The notes: a model not told the origin generated them from the sequence alone. Shown: positions 1 through 5,612, numbered from the stretch's first letter. The stretch is DNA of 5,778 nt from Tectiglobus sp039183375 (GCA_039183375.1 JBCDBQ010000490.1:1-5778), one strand, 5' to 3'. Translations and numbers: made by a program.

Positions 1-1320
1 CTCGTCCCACATCCAGCCGAAATCATAGTCTGCAACAGGAGAGCCGGTCTGGCGCGCGCTGCGGTTTTCGATTGTCTTCAGCCAGTCGATGACGTTTTTC
101 CTGCCCGTCGTGCTGCGAACGGCTTGGCGCGGGGTCTTGCCATCCAGGGCCGGGATCGGCTGATCAAGCGTATCGCGGTAGTGATGGTCGAGATGTTCGT
201 GGGCCATCTCACGCGCAAGGGCAGGGGGAATGTCCTCGTCTTCCGCCACGCCGCTTTCCAGGCCGTCATCCGCCATCATTTGCTCGACGGTCTGGATTGA
301 TGTCAGCGGTGACGTCACCAGATCCCCCAGGAGGTCGCGGACCAGGGCTTCGCCGCGTTCGGCGCGCGCTGCAGAATTTACAGACAGCGTGAGCGTCCGA
401 CCTTTCAGATCCAGGGATCCGAGCACAGAGGCCCCTGACATCGACTTGTCCAATACGAGGCCGGTGCCATGCTTGTTGTCAGACGGGGTATCGACGGCAA
501 GCCAGGTCCAATCCTTCTGACCAGAGACCACGAGCTCTGCGGACTGGGACAGTTTTTGCGAGACCTGGCTTTGCGTCACCTTGCTGGCGAGGGGGAAGCG
601 CATATCGTGAAAGAGCAGGTCGTCGCCATCACTGTTGCTGATTTGCGGTGGTTCCGGGTCCAGCAGGTTCGGCAGATGCGCGAAGAGCCAGGCATTGGTG
701 AAGAGGGGTGCGGAGCGGCGAAGCTGATCCTGTGTCAGCCTCAGCGCATCGTCTGGATTCAATTTCAACACGGAGCGGAGCCCGTCTTCAAAAAACGCGA
801 CGGTTTCTGGCTCGAAGGGCAGCAGCGCCCCTGAGATCACGTTATGATCCCCCTGCGCGACAACCCGGGCCGCGATGCGATCCCACCGCTGCAGCATCTG
901 CGTCGCGCTGTGTTCCCGGACGGTGACCGGCTCTGCATCTGAGAGCACGTCGCGCAAGACCATGGATTTGCCGGGGTCTATCTCGCTCACCTCGTAAAGG
1001 CTGATAGGCGCGTCCCGCAATCCTTTGATATAGTCGCGGGTCTGCGCATTCTCCTTGGAACCGCTCCCGTTCAGATAGGCATCTGCAGCGTTTTCGGCGT
1101 CCGGTCCGAATGTCCTGCCCAGCAAGTCTTCCAGGCCACCGCCCCAAAGGATCATTGGCCAATCCTCGCCTAGCAAGTCGCCCAAATCCTCGAACTCAAG
1201 ATCGAAGGCCTCAAGCGCAGGCAGAAAATGCGCGTCCAACACACCCGCGAGCCGCACGTGCCAAACCTCGTCGCGAGTGATGAACCTGATGAGCCCAACA
1301 AGATCGTTCCCCGTTGTCAT
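1..1320 (-). CDS. Large conserved hypothetical protein, 3' end cut by window edge
   Basis: An uninterrupted minus-strand frame of 440 codons starts with ATG at 1320 and reaches the left edge without a stop. The start is supported by a strong ribosome site, AGGGAGAAGG, five bases upstream. The frame stays open further upstream but offers no ATG there. The function is unknown. The N-terminal 200 residues are acidic and rich in Leu and Asp, and include a YIKGLRDAPISLYEV segment followed by TVREHSATQMLQRWDRIAARVV. From memory, this pattern recurs in uncharacterised bacterial proteins, some of them with SEC-C metal-binding motifs. Near the visible C-terminus, residues 388-401 (PIPALDGKTPRQAV) and the helix after them resemble the short toxin-binding segment of Xre/MbcA/ParS-type proteins; this is a pattern resemblance only. 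The ending YDFGWMWDE suggests the true terminus is only a few residues beyond the edge. No signal peptide or membrane segment is seen. It may be co-transcribed with the DUF6429 gene 115 bp upstream. Confidence 0.85.
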   Translation of the reverse strand, partial: MTTGNDLVGLIRFITRDEVWHVRLAGVLDAHFLPALEAFDLEFEDLGDLLGEDWPMILWGGGLEDLLGRTFGPDAENAADAYLNGSGSKENAQTRDYIKGLRDAPISLYEVSEIDPGKSMVLRDVLSDAEPVTVREHSATQMLQRWDRIAARVVAQGDHNVISGALLPFEPETVAFFEDGLRSVLKLNPDDALRLTQDQLRRSAPLFTNAWLFAHLPNLLDPEPPQISNSDGDDLLFHDMRFPLASKVTQSQVSQKLSQSAELVVSGQKDWTWLAVDTPSDNKHGTGLVLDKSMSGASVLGSLDLKGRTLTLSVNSAARAERGEALVRDLLGDLVTSPLTSIQTVEQMMADDGLESGVAEDEDIPPALAREMAHEHLDHHYRDTLDQPIPALDGKTPRQAVRSTTGRKNVIDWLKTIENRSARQTGSPVADYDFGWMWDE

Positions 1321-1325
1321 CGTCG

Positions 1326-1335
1326 CCTTCTCCCT
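1326..1335 (-). promoter_or_regulatory. Ribosome binding site deciding the start at 1320
   Basis: Read on the minus strand, this is AGGGAGAAGG, five bases before the ATG at 1320. It decides the start of the long frame, because that frame remains open upstream of the ATG. Confidence 0.7.
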
Positions 1336-1435
1336 GTTCGCCCGACAGAGGCGATTTAGCGCAGATTGCAACCGCCAGCCAGCCCACAAACGTGTGCAGA
1401 TCAGCGTGACATGGAGGGTCTCGTCGCGGCGAATG

Positions 1436-1672
1436 CTAAGTCTTTGGCGCCCGCCTAAAAAGTTCTGTGAAAAGCTCTTCGGAACGGCGCAGGCCTTCAT
1501 CGGTCAGCACCACCGATTTTGCCCTTCCAACCGGGTCCAGGATCAACCCGTCGCGGTGCAGGCGGTCAAGCGCCTCCCAGTCAAATCCTTTCCACGCGCG
1601 GCGCTCGTCATGCAGCGTCAACCAAAGCAGCGCCAGAACAGCCTCATCCACCTTGTTCTCATCTATGTCCAT
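1436..1672 (-). CDS. DUF6429-family small protein
   Basis: This 78-residue protein begins MDIDENKVDEAVLALLWL. It carries the run of features I associate with DUF6429 proteins: an acidic start, LTLHDERRAWKGFDW, then LDRLHRDGLI-DPVGRAKSVVLTDEGL and a terminal Phe-rich helix. The biochemical role of the family is unknown. The HRDGLI..P......VVLTDEGL pattern looks like the end of a winged-helix fold, which is inference only. I chose the ATG at 1672 because family members usually begin MxIDxxKIDxAVL. The frame also has a TTG at 1708 that would add 12 residues, and neither start has a convincing Shine-Dalgarno sequence. It points the same way as the large gene that begins 115 bp downstream, so the two may share a transcript. 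It is divergent from the WGR gene. Confidence 0.85.
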   Translation of the reverse strand: MDIDENKVDEAVLALLWLTLHDERRAWKGFDWEALDRLHRDGLILDPVGRAKSVVLTDEGLRRSEELFTELFRRAPKT

Positions 1673-1883
1673 AACAACAGCGGACGCGACAAGGTCCGGG
1701 CGCGTCAACCCTGATCCGGCGCAGGGAGAGCATGCAAAGATCTTCAGCTCGCATATGATACGACCAGATTGATAAGGCCGGGTGAAACCCGTGCCGCCTC
1801 ATATCACGGAGATGAATCGCTCCCAGAGAATAGATATCGCAATGTCATTGGACAGCTGGGCAGTACCAAGCAATACTGGGAAC

Positions 1884-2135
1884 ATGGAGCTGACAGACAC
1901 CATACCTGTCCACCTGATCCATGTGGACCCTGAGATCAACATGGCGCGGTTCTACGGAATAGAGTTGCAGCCAACGCTGTTTGGGGAAGTTTCCGTGTTT
2001 CGCACCTGGGGACGTATTGGCACAAACGGGCAAGCCATGATGGTGACGTACGAAGACGAAGCCCAGGCTGCTGATGCACTCCATAAACTTGAACGCCAAA
2101 AACGTCGCCGAGGCTATGTTCCGGTCGGAGCCTAG
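1884..2135 (+). CDS. Small stand-alone WGR-domain protein
   Basis: This is an 83-residue protein that is almost entirely a WGR domain. It contains NMARFYGIELQPTLFGE, then FRTWGRIGTNGQ with the Trp-Gly-Arg signature at residues 42-44, then an Ala-rich helix and a basic KRRRGY tail. WGR domains are named for this motif. In PARP enzymes they contact DNA ends, and in bacteria they occur alone or fused to other modules. A nucleic-acid-binding role here is inference from the family. The frame is open back to a GTG at 1782, with further ATGs at 1812 and 1842. I prefer 1884 because the domain begins about eight residues later and stand-alone members are usually 80-90 residues long, but the ribosome site there is poor, so a longer N-terminus is possible. 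It is divergent from the DUF6429 gene and convergent with the tandem-repeat gene. Confidence 0.85.
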   Translation: MELTDTIPVHLIHVDPEINMARFYGIELQPTLFGEVSVFRTWGRIGTNGQAMMVTYEDEAQAADALHKLERQKRRRGYVPVGA

Positions 2136-2142
2136 GCATTTG

Positions 2143-2178
2143 ATCCTATGAATAGATGATGCGATCTATTCAATGGAT
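2143..2178. repeat. 36-bp imperfect inverted repeat between convergent genes
   Basis: The arms ATCCTATGAATAGAT and ATCTATTCAATGGAT pair over 15 bp with two adjacent mismatches, around the six-base centre GATGCG. The inner nine pairs are perfect. The repeat begins eight bases after the stop of the WGR gene and lies 95 bp beyond the stop of the opposing gene. That position suits a transcript-ending or transcript-protecting hairpin, but no T-run follows on either strand, so a standard intrinsic terminator is not shown. The geometry of two arms around a short centre also resembles tyrosine-recombinase core sites. No recombinase gene is present, and the sequence does not match the dif consensus I know. 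Confidence 0.75.
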
Positions 2179-2273
2179 TGGTACGCAGCGAGGCCTCTGT
2201 CAAAGCACCGCATCGGTGGTTCTACCAACATGGTAAGACAACGCTAAAGATGCCAAACCAGCGTGGTACCCAT

Positions 2274-2582
2274 TCAAGGTTTGTTGCTGTCTATCCAGCG
2301 GGACATCAGAGTGCGATCCCGAAAACACTCGTCCGGAACAGGACTGCGCTTGATCCGCGCGATGCGCTCCGCGAAAGCCACTTGTTTGGAGCTTGGCCGG
2401 GTATCGCGAACGCGAGGTGCTGACCTCTGCGTGTCGATCCATTGGCTCATCGCGCGCCGATCTTGCTGGATGTCCCATGGCAAAACAACGTTTTGTTGCT
2501 CTGCCAACTTGCGTGCATAGGCAAGTTGCTTGGGTGTCGCAGGCAGTGTTGTCGGTGTCTCTGAAATGGCAGTTTCGGACAT
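2274..2582 (-). CDS. Protein with two tandem KQ...WID repeats
   Basis: This 102-residue basic protein starts with ATG at 2582, eight bases after an AAAGGGAAA ribosome site. After a Ser/Thr-rich lead it contains two copies of one module, residues 15-51 and 63-99. They align over 37 positions without a gap and share 13 identities: K and Q near the start, three Ala spaced along the first helix, a central Pro, Asp-Arg, Met-Ser and Trp-Ile-Asp. Each module reads as a helix (KQLAYARKLAEQQ or KQVAFAERIARIK), a Pro-containing turn and a short second helix ending in WID. I recall similar KQ..FA..IA / WID segments in plasmid and phage proteins and at the ends of some topoisomerase-type proteins, but I cannot assign a family with confidence. 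The basic charge would allow nucleic-acid binding, which is inference. It is convergent with the WGR gene. No signal peptide or membrane helix is seen. Confidence 0.8.
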   Translation of the reverse strand: MSETAISETPTTLPATPKQLAYARKLAEQQNVVLPWDIQQDRRAMSQWIDTQRSAPRVRDTRPSSKQVAFAERIARIKRSPVPDECFRDRTLMSRWIDSNKP

Positions 2583-2946
2583 CTGCGTTTCCCTTTAGCG
2601 GTGTCATCAATGATAGAACAAAGGGGGTTTAAAAGCAAATATATTGTGGGTACTTAGAATCTGAATACTAAATATGGTGTTTCGGTCGATGGAGGGTAAC
2701 ACTTGGGCTTTTGTTTTCTGATAAGACCACGCAAACGGTGAATTGAGACCCGCGCGCGGCGCATGGTTCGCATTGATCAATCGAAAGAAAAGGGGCTCGC
2801 GCGTTCATTCCATCCGAACTTTAACTTGCCGCAACTTCGGGGCAATCTCTTCGGGCCCGGTCGCTTGTTTGCCATTTCTGGTCCTCCTTTTCCTAAACAT
2901 AGGGGCGGACCAGTTAAGCGGGGCAGGCTTATGTCTGCCTCTTGCG
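2583..2946. other. Intergenic stretch without a convincing gene
   Basis: Its left end holds the ribosome site and candidate promoter of the minus-strand tandem-repeat gene. The middle (about 2630-2680) is AT-rich and shows no gene. A perfect 10-bp palindrome, ATTGATCAAT, lies at 2772-2781. Perfect 7-bp arms CTGGTCC/GGACCAG (2878-2884 and 2907-2913) enclose a smaller CCT-AGG hairpin. The plus-strand frame is open from a TTG at 2743 into the small ORF at 2947, but its upstream part is rich in Arg and Cys, lacks a ribosome site and does not look like protein. Confidence 0.5.
2610..2638 (-). promoter_or_regulatory. Candidate sigma-70-type promoter for the tandem-repeat gene
   Basis: On the minus strand, TTGCTT (2633-2638) and TATCAT (2610-2615) are separated by 17 bases. 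The -10 matches consensus at five of six positions and the -35 at three. Transcription would begin near 2603, about 20 bases before the ATG at 2582. A TCAT-CA-ATGA inverted repeat (2604-2613) overlaps the -10 and start region and could be an operator. Confidence 0.45.
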
Positions 2947-3174
2947 ATGGATTATGCCGAAACCGACCTGAAGGTGATTGAACAGGCGTTGTATCTTTTG
3001 AAGTTCGGACCATCGCCAGTTTGCCGGCCGGAACATGGTTACCGGGCAGATCACCCCTCCACGCCGGTTATCGTGGCGCTCAAAAACTGGATGGCGGTTC
3101 TGAAAAAAGAGGAAGATATGATTCCTGCTGGTGGGAATTGGATGGCCATGAAAACTCTAGATAAATCGCATTGA
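2947..3174 (+). CDS. Small hypothetical protein upstream of vapB
   Basis: This 75-residue frame starts with ATG at 2947 and begins MDYAETDLKVIEQALYLLKF. I do not recognise it. The codon choice (GAA, GAC, CTG, AAG, GTG) is like that of the neighbouring real genes, and the protein has two likely amphipathic helices (residues 4-18 and about 40-55, VIVALKNWMAVLKKEEDM) joined by a Pro/Gly-rich link. These points favour a real gene. Against it, there is no ribosome site at a suitable distance before 2947. The frame continues upstream to a TTG at 2743 through sequence that looks non-coding. The stop lies 66 bp before vapB and overlaps the first operator-like repeat, so this gene would be outside the core vapBC unit. 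It could also be the surviving 3' end of a broken gene. Confidence 0.4.
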   Translation: MDYAETDLKVIEQALYLLKFGPSPVCRPEHGYRADHPSTPVIVALKNWMAVLKKEEDMIPAGGNWMAMKTLDKSH

Positions 3175-3217
3175 ATATGCGTTTCGATTTGCTTGAATAT
3201 CCCTTGTCGGATATACA
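3171..3217 (+). promoter_or_regulatory. Probable operator/promoter region of vapBC
   Basis: Two elements lie just upstream of vapB. One is a palindrome, ATATCC-CTTGTC-GGATAT (3197-3214), whose arms extend outward to nine bases with one mismatch (3194-3217). The other is an eight-base direct repeat, TTGAATAT, at 3171-3178 and 3193-3200, 22 bp apart or about two helical turns. VapB-type antitoxins bind such repeats with their ribbon-helix-helix domain and repress their own operon, so autoregulation here is likely by analogy. Promoter candidates are TTGAAT (3171-3176) with TTGAAT (3193-3198), or TTGCTT (3189-3194) with TATACA (3213-3218). Both are weak matches. Confidence 0.55.
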
Positions 3218-3225
3218 TATAGGTG

Positions 3226-3232
3226 AAGGAGG
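3226..3232 (+). promoter_or_regulatory. Strong ribosome binding site fixing the vapB start
   Basis: AAGGAGG lies eight bases before the ATG at 3241. The in-frame GTG at 3223 and ATG at 3235 are upstream of it or too close to it, so 3241 is the supported start. Confidence 0.8.
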
Positions 3233-3240
3233 ATATGCAA

Positions 3241-3486
3241 ATGCCGCTCTATATTCGCGACGAAGACGTGAACGCTCTGGCCGATAAGGTGACCAAAATC
3301 ACCGGAGCACAAAACAAAACTGAGGCCGTTCGCGCTGCATTGCAAGCGCAGCTGGACACTGTTGAGAAAAAGAAACCGCTTATAGAGCGCGTTCACGAGC
3401 TTCAGGCGAAGGCTGACAAGATTGGGAAGGTCGATCCAAATTTCGACATGAAGAAGTTCTCCGATGAAATCTGGGGTGATAGCTGA
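3241..3486 (+). CDS. vapB: VapB-family antitoxin
   Basis: This 81-residue antitoxin belongs to the Rv0623-like / PSK-transcription-factor type of VapB. Residues 1-38 (MPLYIRDEDVNALADKV...GAQNKTEAVRAALQAQL) form the ribbon-helix-helix segment that dimerises and binds operator DNA. The Lys-rich linker leads to a C-terminal tail, FDMKKFSDEIWGD (68-80), of the kind that inserts into the VapC active-site groove and blocks it. The ATG at 3241 is set by an AAGGAGG ribosome site eight bases away. Its stop overlaps the vapC start by one base (TGATG), which indicates translational coupling. Family knowledge says the antitoxin is labile and is needed continuously to hold the toxin inactive. Palindromic and direct repeats immediately upstream suggest autoregulation by the VapBC complex. 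Length and motifs look intact. Confidence 0.93.
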   Translation: MPLYIRDEDVNALADKVTKITGAQNKTEAVRAALQAQLDTVEKKKPLIERVHELQAKADKIGKVDPNFDMKKFSDEIWGDS

Positions 3487-3902
3487 TGTTCATTGATGCC
3501 TCTGCAATCGTCGCAATCCTCAATGGCGAAGACGGATACGAAGAAATCCTAAAGCGTATCGAAGACCACAAACGCGAGTTCTTTGTCTCGGAAATGGTTC
3601 GGTTTGAGGCGACGGTTGCGGTTGCTCGGGCGCGCTCTGGAAAGACACGGCCAGACTTTGAACAAAGCGAGGTCGCAGAGACGCTGGTCAATGAGTTTTG
3701 CGATGACCTTGAGGCGCGGAACATAGACATCACGCGGGCGATTGGTCAGCGCGCAATTCTCGCGGCGCGGACCTACGGAAAATTCGTCGGTCACGATGCA
3801 GATTTGAACCTCGGAGACTGTTTCGCGTACGCCTGTGCCAAGGCGTACAATATGCGCATCATCTACAAAGGCGGTGACTTTGCCAGAACGGATTTAGCAT
3901 GA
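3486..3902 (+). CDS. vapC: VapC-family PIN-domain ribonuclease toxin
   Basis: This 138-residue PIN-domain protein is the toxin of the pair. Family members are Mg2+-dependent endoribonucleases that cut tRNA, rRNA or mRNA and halt translation in the cytoplasm when freed from VapB. The acidic active-site residues appear complete: Asp4 in MFIDASAIVAIL, Glu41 in SEMVRFEATVAV, Asp111 in GHDADLNLGDCFAYACAKA, and Asp131 in the closing YKGGDFARTDL motif. The length is typical and there is no frameshift, so the toxin should be functional. The actual RNA target cannot be read from sequence. The ATG overlaps the vapB stop by one base, and a GGGG ribosome site lies nine bases upstream inside vapB, so expression depends on the vapB transcript. 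A second ATG overlaps the vapC stop (ATGA at 3899), but the frame it opens does not look coding. Confidence 0.95.
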   Translation: MFIDASAIVAILNGEDGYEEILKRIEDHKREFFVSEMVRFEATVAVARARSGKTRPDFEQSEVAETLVNEFCDDLEARNIDITRAIGQRAILAARTYGKFVGHDADLNLGDCFAYACAKAYNMRIIYKGGDFARTDLA

Positions 3903-4370
3903 CGACGCAACGCACGTCCTTAAAGATCAAGAAAACTGCGCGCCGGGTTTGGAAATTGGCCATGCAATTACCATGGGTTTGTCCTGTCAGAATTTGGCCT
4001 AGGGGATGGCTTTCAAGACAGCATTTAAGAAACGTTCACTCGGTTGCCAACCTGAATTCCGAAATCTCTTTCTTGTGGCATTTGGTGGAATTCAACTTGG
4101 GTCTGACATCCGATACCGTGGCGCTCGGACTGGTCTGTGACAGGATCGAGGCGACAGTCAAAACGGATGAACGACCACAGGACCGGCATGAGTCACAACG
4201 CTCTGATCGGAGAGTGTCTGCAAGAGTGTTTCGGGTTTGAGTGACATGCGATCTGAGGCGTACTCGCCTAAAGGTTGCGTGTTGAGAAATGGGGTGATCG
4301 AGCGCCTGCGATGCAGTCCAACGAACGCGACAGTGTCGAGGCCATCGAGGAATGGCAGCGCATTAGATGA
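3903..4370. other. Region between vapC and the lysozyme-like gene, no convincing gene
   Basis: A plus-strand frame of 113 codons (3899-4240) begins at an ATG overlapping the vapC stop as ATGA. That would suit a third operon gene, but the product is rich in Trp and Arg, uses TTA, AGA, AGG and GGA codons unlike vapBC, and matches nothing I know. Other frames on both strands are broken by stops. Two small inverted repeats are visible: TGAATTCC/GGAATTCA (4053-4060 and 4087-4094), and AGGCG-TACT-CGCCT (4256-4269). The second lies about 100 bp past the 3' end of the minus-strand lysozyme-like gene and has no T-run. The stretch may be decayed gene remnant or non-coding spacer. Confidence 0.45.
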
Positions 4371-5258
4371 TCAGGATGCCTTGTCATCACCGGCCCCGAA
4401 TATCCTGACCATCTGCTTTTCAAAGAAAGCGCGCGTCACAGTTGCCCGGTTGCCTGCATAGCCGTGATAGTGCGATTTCCCGTTGGCCTTCGGGAAGCCC
4501 GCCCAGATCAAAGCAAGATTATCCATGAACCGCGACAGGGTCAGATCACCGGCGACGAAATCCTGATAGCCCGCATCATAGAGCAGCACACCGGCCATCT
4601 TATTTTGAGTGGCGCGATTGAAGGTCACAGTGTCGGGGAGGCGAAGGCGTCGTTGAAGACTGGCCAAGGTTGACGGTATCACCTGGAACCGGCCGATAGC
4701 ATGGTGCTGGCCGGGGGTTGCTCTGATCCACGTTTTGATCTCACCAAGGGTCATCTGTGTCGGACGCTTGGATGTCAGTTTCTTGGCGCTGTGATGGATC
4801 GCGTCATAGCCAGCCCTCGGAGATTCCGCGAACTCGATGAGCGCATAGAGCTGATCGACCTCGGTCCCTTTGGGCAATCGGAAGCTGGCCAGACGCGGCG
4901 GGTTCTTACCCGACGTAGAGCGCTCAAATTTGTCGAGGGCCACCCAATCCGTCACAACGCCCTCAGAGCCGATCTGAGCGCCCCAACCGTCGATGCTGGC
5001 CTTGGATGCCTTGGCGAGCTTTTGGCGCATCTGACGCGCCTCTGTGTTGCTGAATGAGCCGGAGTTGGACCAGCCATCAGAGGAGGTCTCAGCGGAGGCA
5101 GAGACGGGTCCCAGAGTGACGAGACAGAGTGTCGATAGCGCAGCACCGTATAGGGTGGAGCGTAGGGGGGCAAAAGGGGTTGAGGAAGCGACTTCCGCAG
5201 TTCCGAATGCGGGCTTCAAGAGCCCGTTCCGGAGGGCGAAAGGCAGAAGAAGTGCCAT
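4371..5258 (-). CDS. Probable secreted lysozyme-like / lytic transglycosylase-like protein
   Basis: The product is 295 residues if read from the ATG at 5258. A hydrophobic segment (about 35-52) ends in VSASA|ET, a good signal-peptidase site after residue 56, so the protein is probably exported to the periplasm or outside. A Ser-rich linker follows. Residues 134 to about 282 resemble a lysozyme-type muramidase fold: LYALIEFAESPRAGYDAI with candidate catalytic Glu142 or Glu145, PTQMTLGEIKTWI, the GQHHAIGRFQVIPSTL segment (compare the AAGRYQF element of phage-type lysozymes), a FMDNLALIWAGFP segment, and GYAGNRATVTRAF. Cleavage of peptidoglycan is the likely role, but the exact glycoside hydrolase family is uncertain. 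The frame is open up to a GTG at 5468 with another ATG at 5354. I prefer 5258 because the added N-terminal residues look non-coding and would bury the signal peptide. A TTG at codon 14 would give a more usual signal length. No ribosome site is convincing. No phage or secretion genes adjoin it in this window. Confidence 0.8.
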   Translation of the reverse strand: MALLLPFALRNGLLKPAFGTAEVASSTPFAPLRSTLYGAALSTLCLVTLGPVSASAETSSDGWSNSGSFSNTEARQMRQKLAKASKASIDGWGAQIGSEGVVTDWVALDKFERSTSGKNPPRLASFRLPKGTEVDQLYALIEFAESPRAGYDAIHHSAKKLTSKRPTQMTLGEIKTWIRATPGQHHAIGRFQVIPSTLASLQRRLRLPDTVTFNRATQNKMAGVLLYDAGYQDFVAGDLTLSRFMDNLALIWAGFPKANGKSHYHGYAGNRATVTRAFFEKQMVRIFGAGDDKAS

Positions 5259-5606
5259 TTCGGCCCGATGGCCCTCAATTTGTTTCCACACATAACGCAG
5301 CAAGCTGCAGGCCTCTCGTTTCAAATGCCTGGATACAAAACCCTGTATCCTCATAGAAACTTGGCCAACATATGGATCTGCAAAAGGCGTGGTTTTCTCG
5401 AATTCACAGTCTTCAGGAAAAAATCCTACGCTCATTCGCCGCCAGGGTCTACAGCTAACGAGGTTCACACATCGAATAATATTCTAGAAAAGGACTCTTT
5501 TGCGACATAAGCCGTAGTGTCTGTGAATGGCCGTTATTCGTTTTGGCTGAGGGTTGACCGGAGCGGTGCTCTTTCCGCTGAAGTTAGAGCAAAAAAACGT
5601 AGACTC
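5259..5606. other. Region upstream of the lysozyme-like gene
   Basis: The frame of the lysozyme-like gene is open on the minus strand to 5468, so part of this could be coding if a longer start is used, but its composition argues against that. At 5474-5489 an AT-rich site contains two overlapping perfect palindromes, GAATAATATTC (5474-5484) and TTCTAGAA (5482-5489). A minus-strand -10 candidate, TAGAAT (5481-5486), lies within it, but no good -35 is seen. An AAAAG-GACT-CTTTT inverted repeat is adjacent (5488-5501). This may be the control region of the lysozyme-like gene. I see no gene in the rest. Confidence 0.4.
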
Positions 5607-5612
5607 TCAGTC
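5591..5612 (-). terminator. Weak candidate terminator after the ArsR-type gene
   Basis: On the minus strand a short GACT-GAG-AGTC hairpin (5602-5612) spans the stop codon and is followed, four bases on, by seven T residues (5591-5597). The T-run is good, but the four-pair stem is weak. Confidence 0.3.

Noticed and set aside
230..926. Plus-strand frames of 72-121 codons overlapping the left-hand region
   Set aside because: They lie antisense to the 440-codon minus-strand frame, which has a strong ribosome site and coherent protein character. The plus-strand products are Arg/Ser-rich and unlike real proteins.
1321..1440. In-frame upstream extension of the large minus-strand gene, including an RRDETLHV segment that looks like ITRDEVWHV just inside the gene
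   Set aside because: There is no ATG in the extension, a clear ribosome site precedes the ATG at 1320, and the short resemblance is too small to claim a repeat.
1467..1772. Plus-strand 101-codon frame over the DUF6429 gene
   Set aside because: It is antisense to a recognisable protein family, and its Ser/Arg-rich product is typical of a shadow frame.
2143..2178. dif/XerCD site
   Set aside because: The arm-centre-arm geometry fits, but the arms do not match the dif consensus as I know it and no Xer-type recombinase is present.
2206..2218. CACCG-CAT-CGGTG hairpin as a terminator for the tandem-repeat gene
   Set aside because: The stem is only five pairs and is followed by CTTTG rather than a T-run on the minus strand.
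2178..2632. Plus-strand and other minus-strand frames across 2178-2638
   Set aside because: The 2274-2582 minus-strand frame has internal protein repeats and a ribosome site. The overlapping frames have neither.
2931..2981. Alternative ATG at 2931 opening a 16-codon frame that overlaps the small ORF
   Set aside because: It is very short, in a different frame, and has no sign of coding or of programmed frameshifting.
4237..4461. Plus-strand 74-codon frame after vapC
   Set aside because: About 90 bases of it are antisense to the 3' end of the lysozyme-like gene, and the product has no recognisable features.
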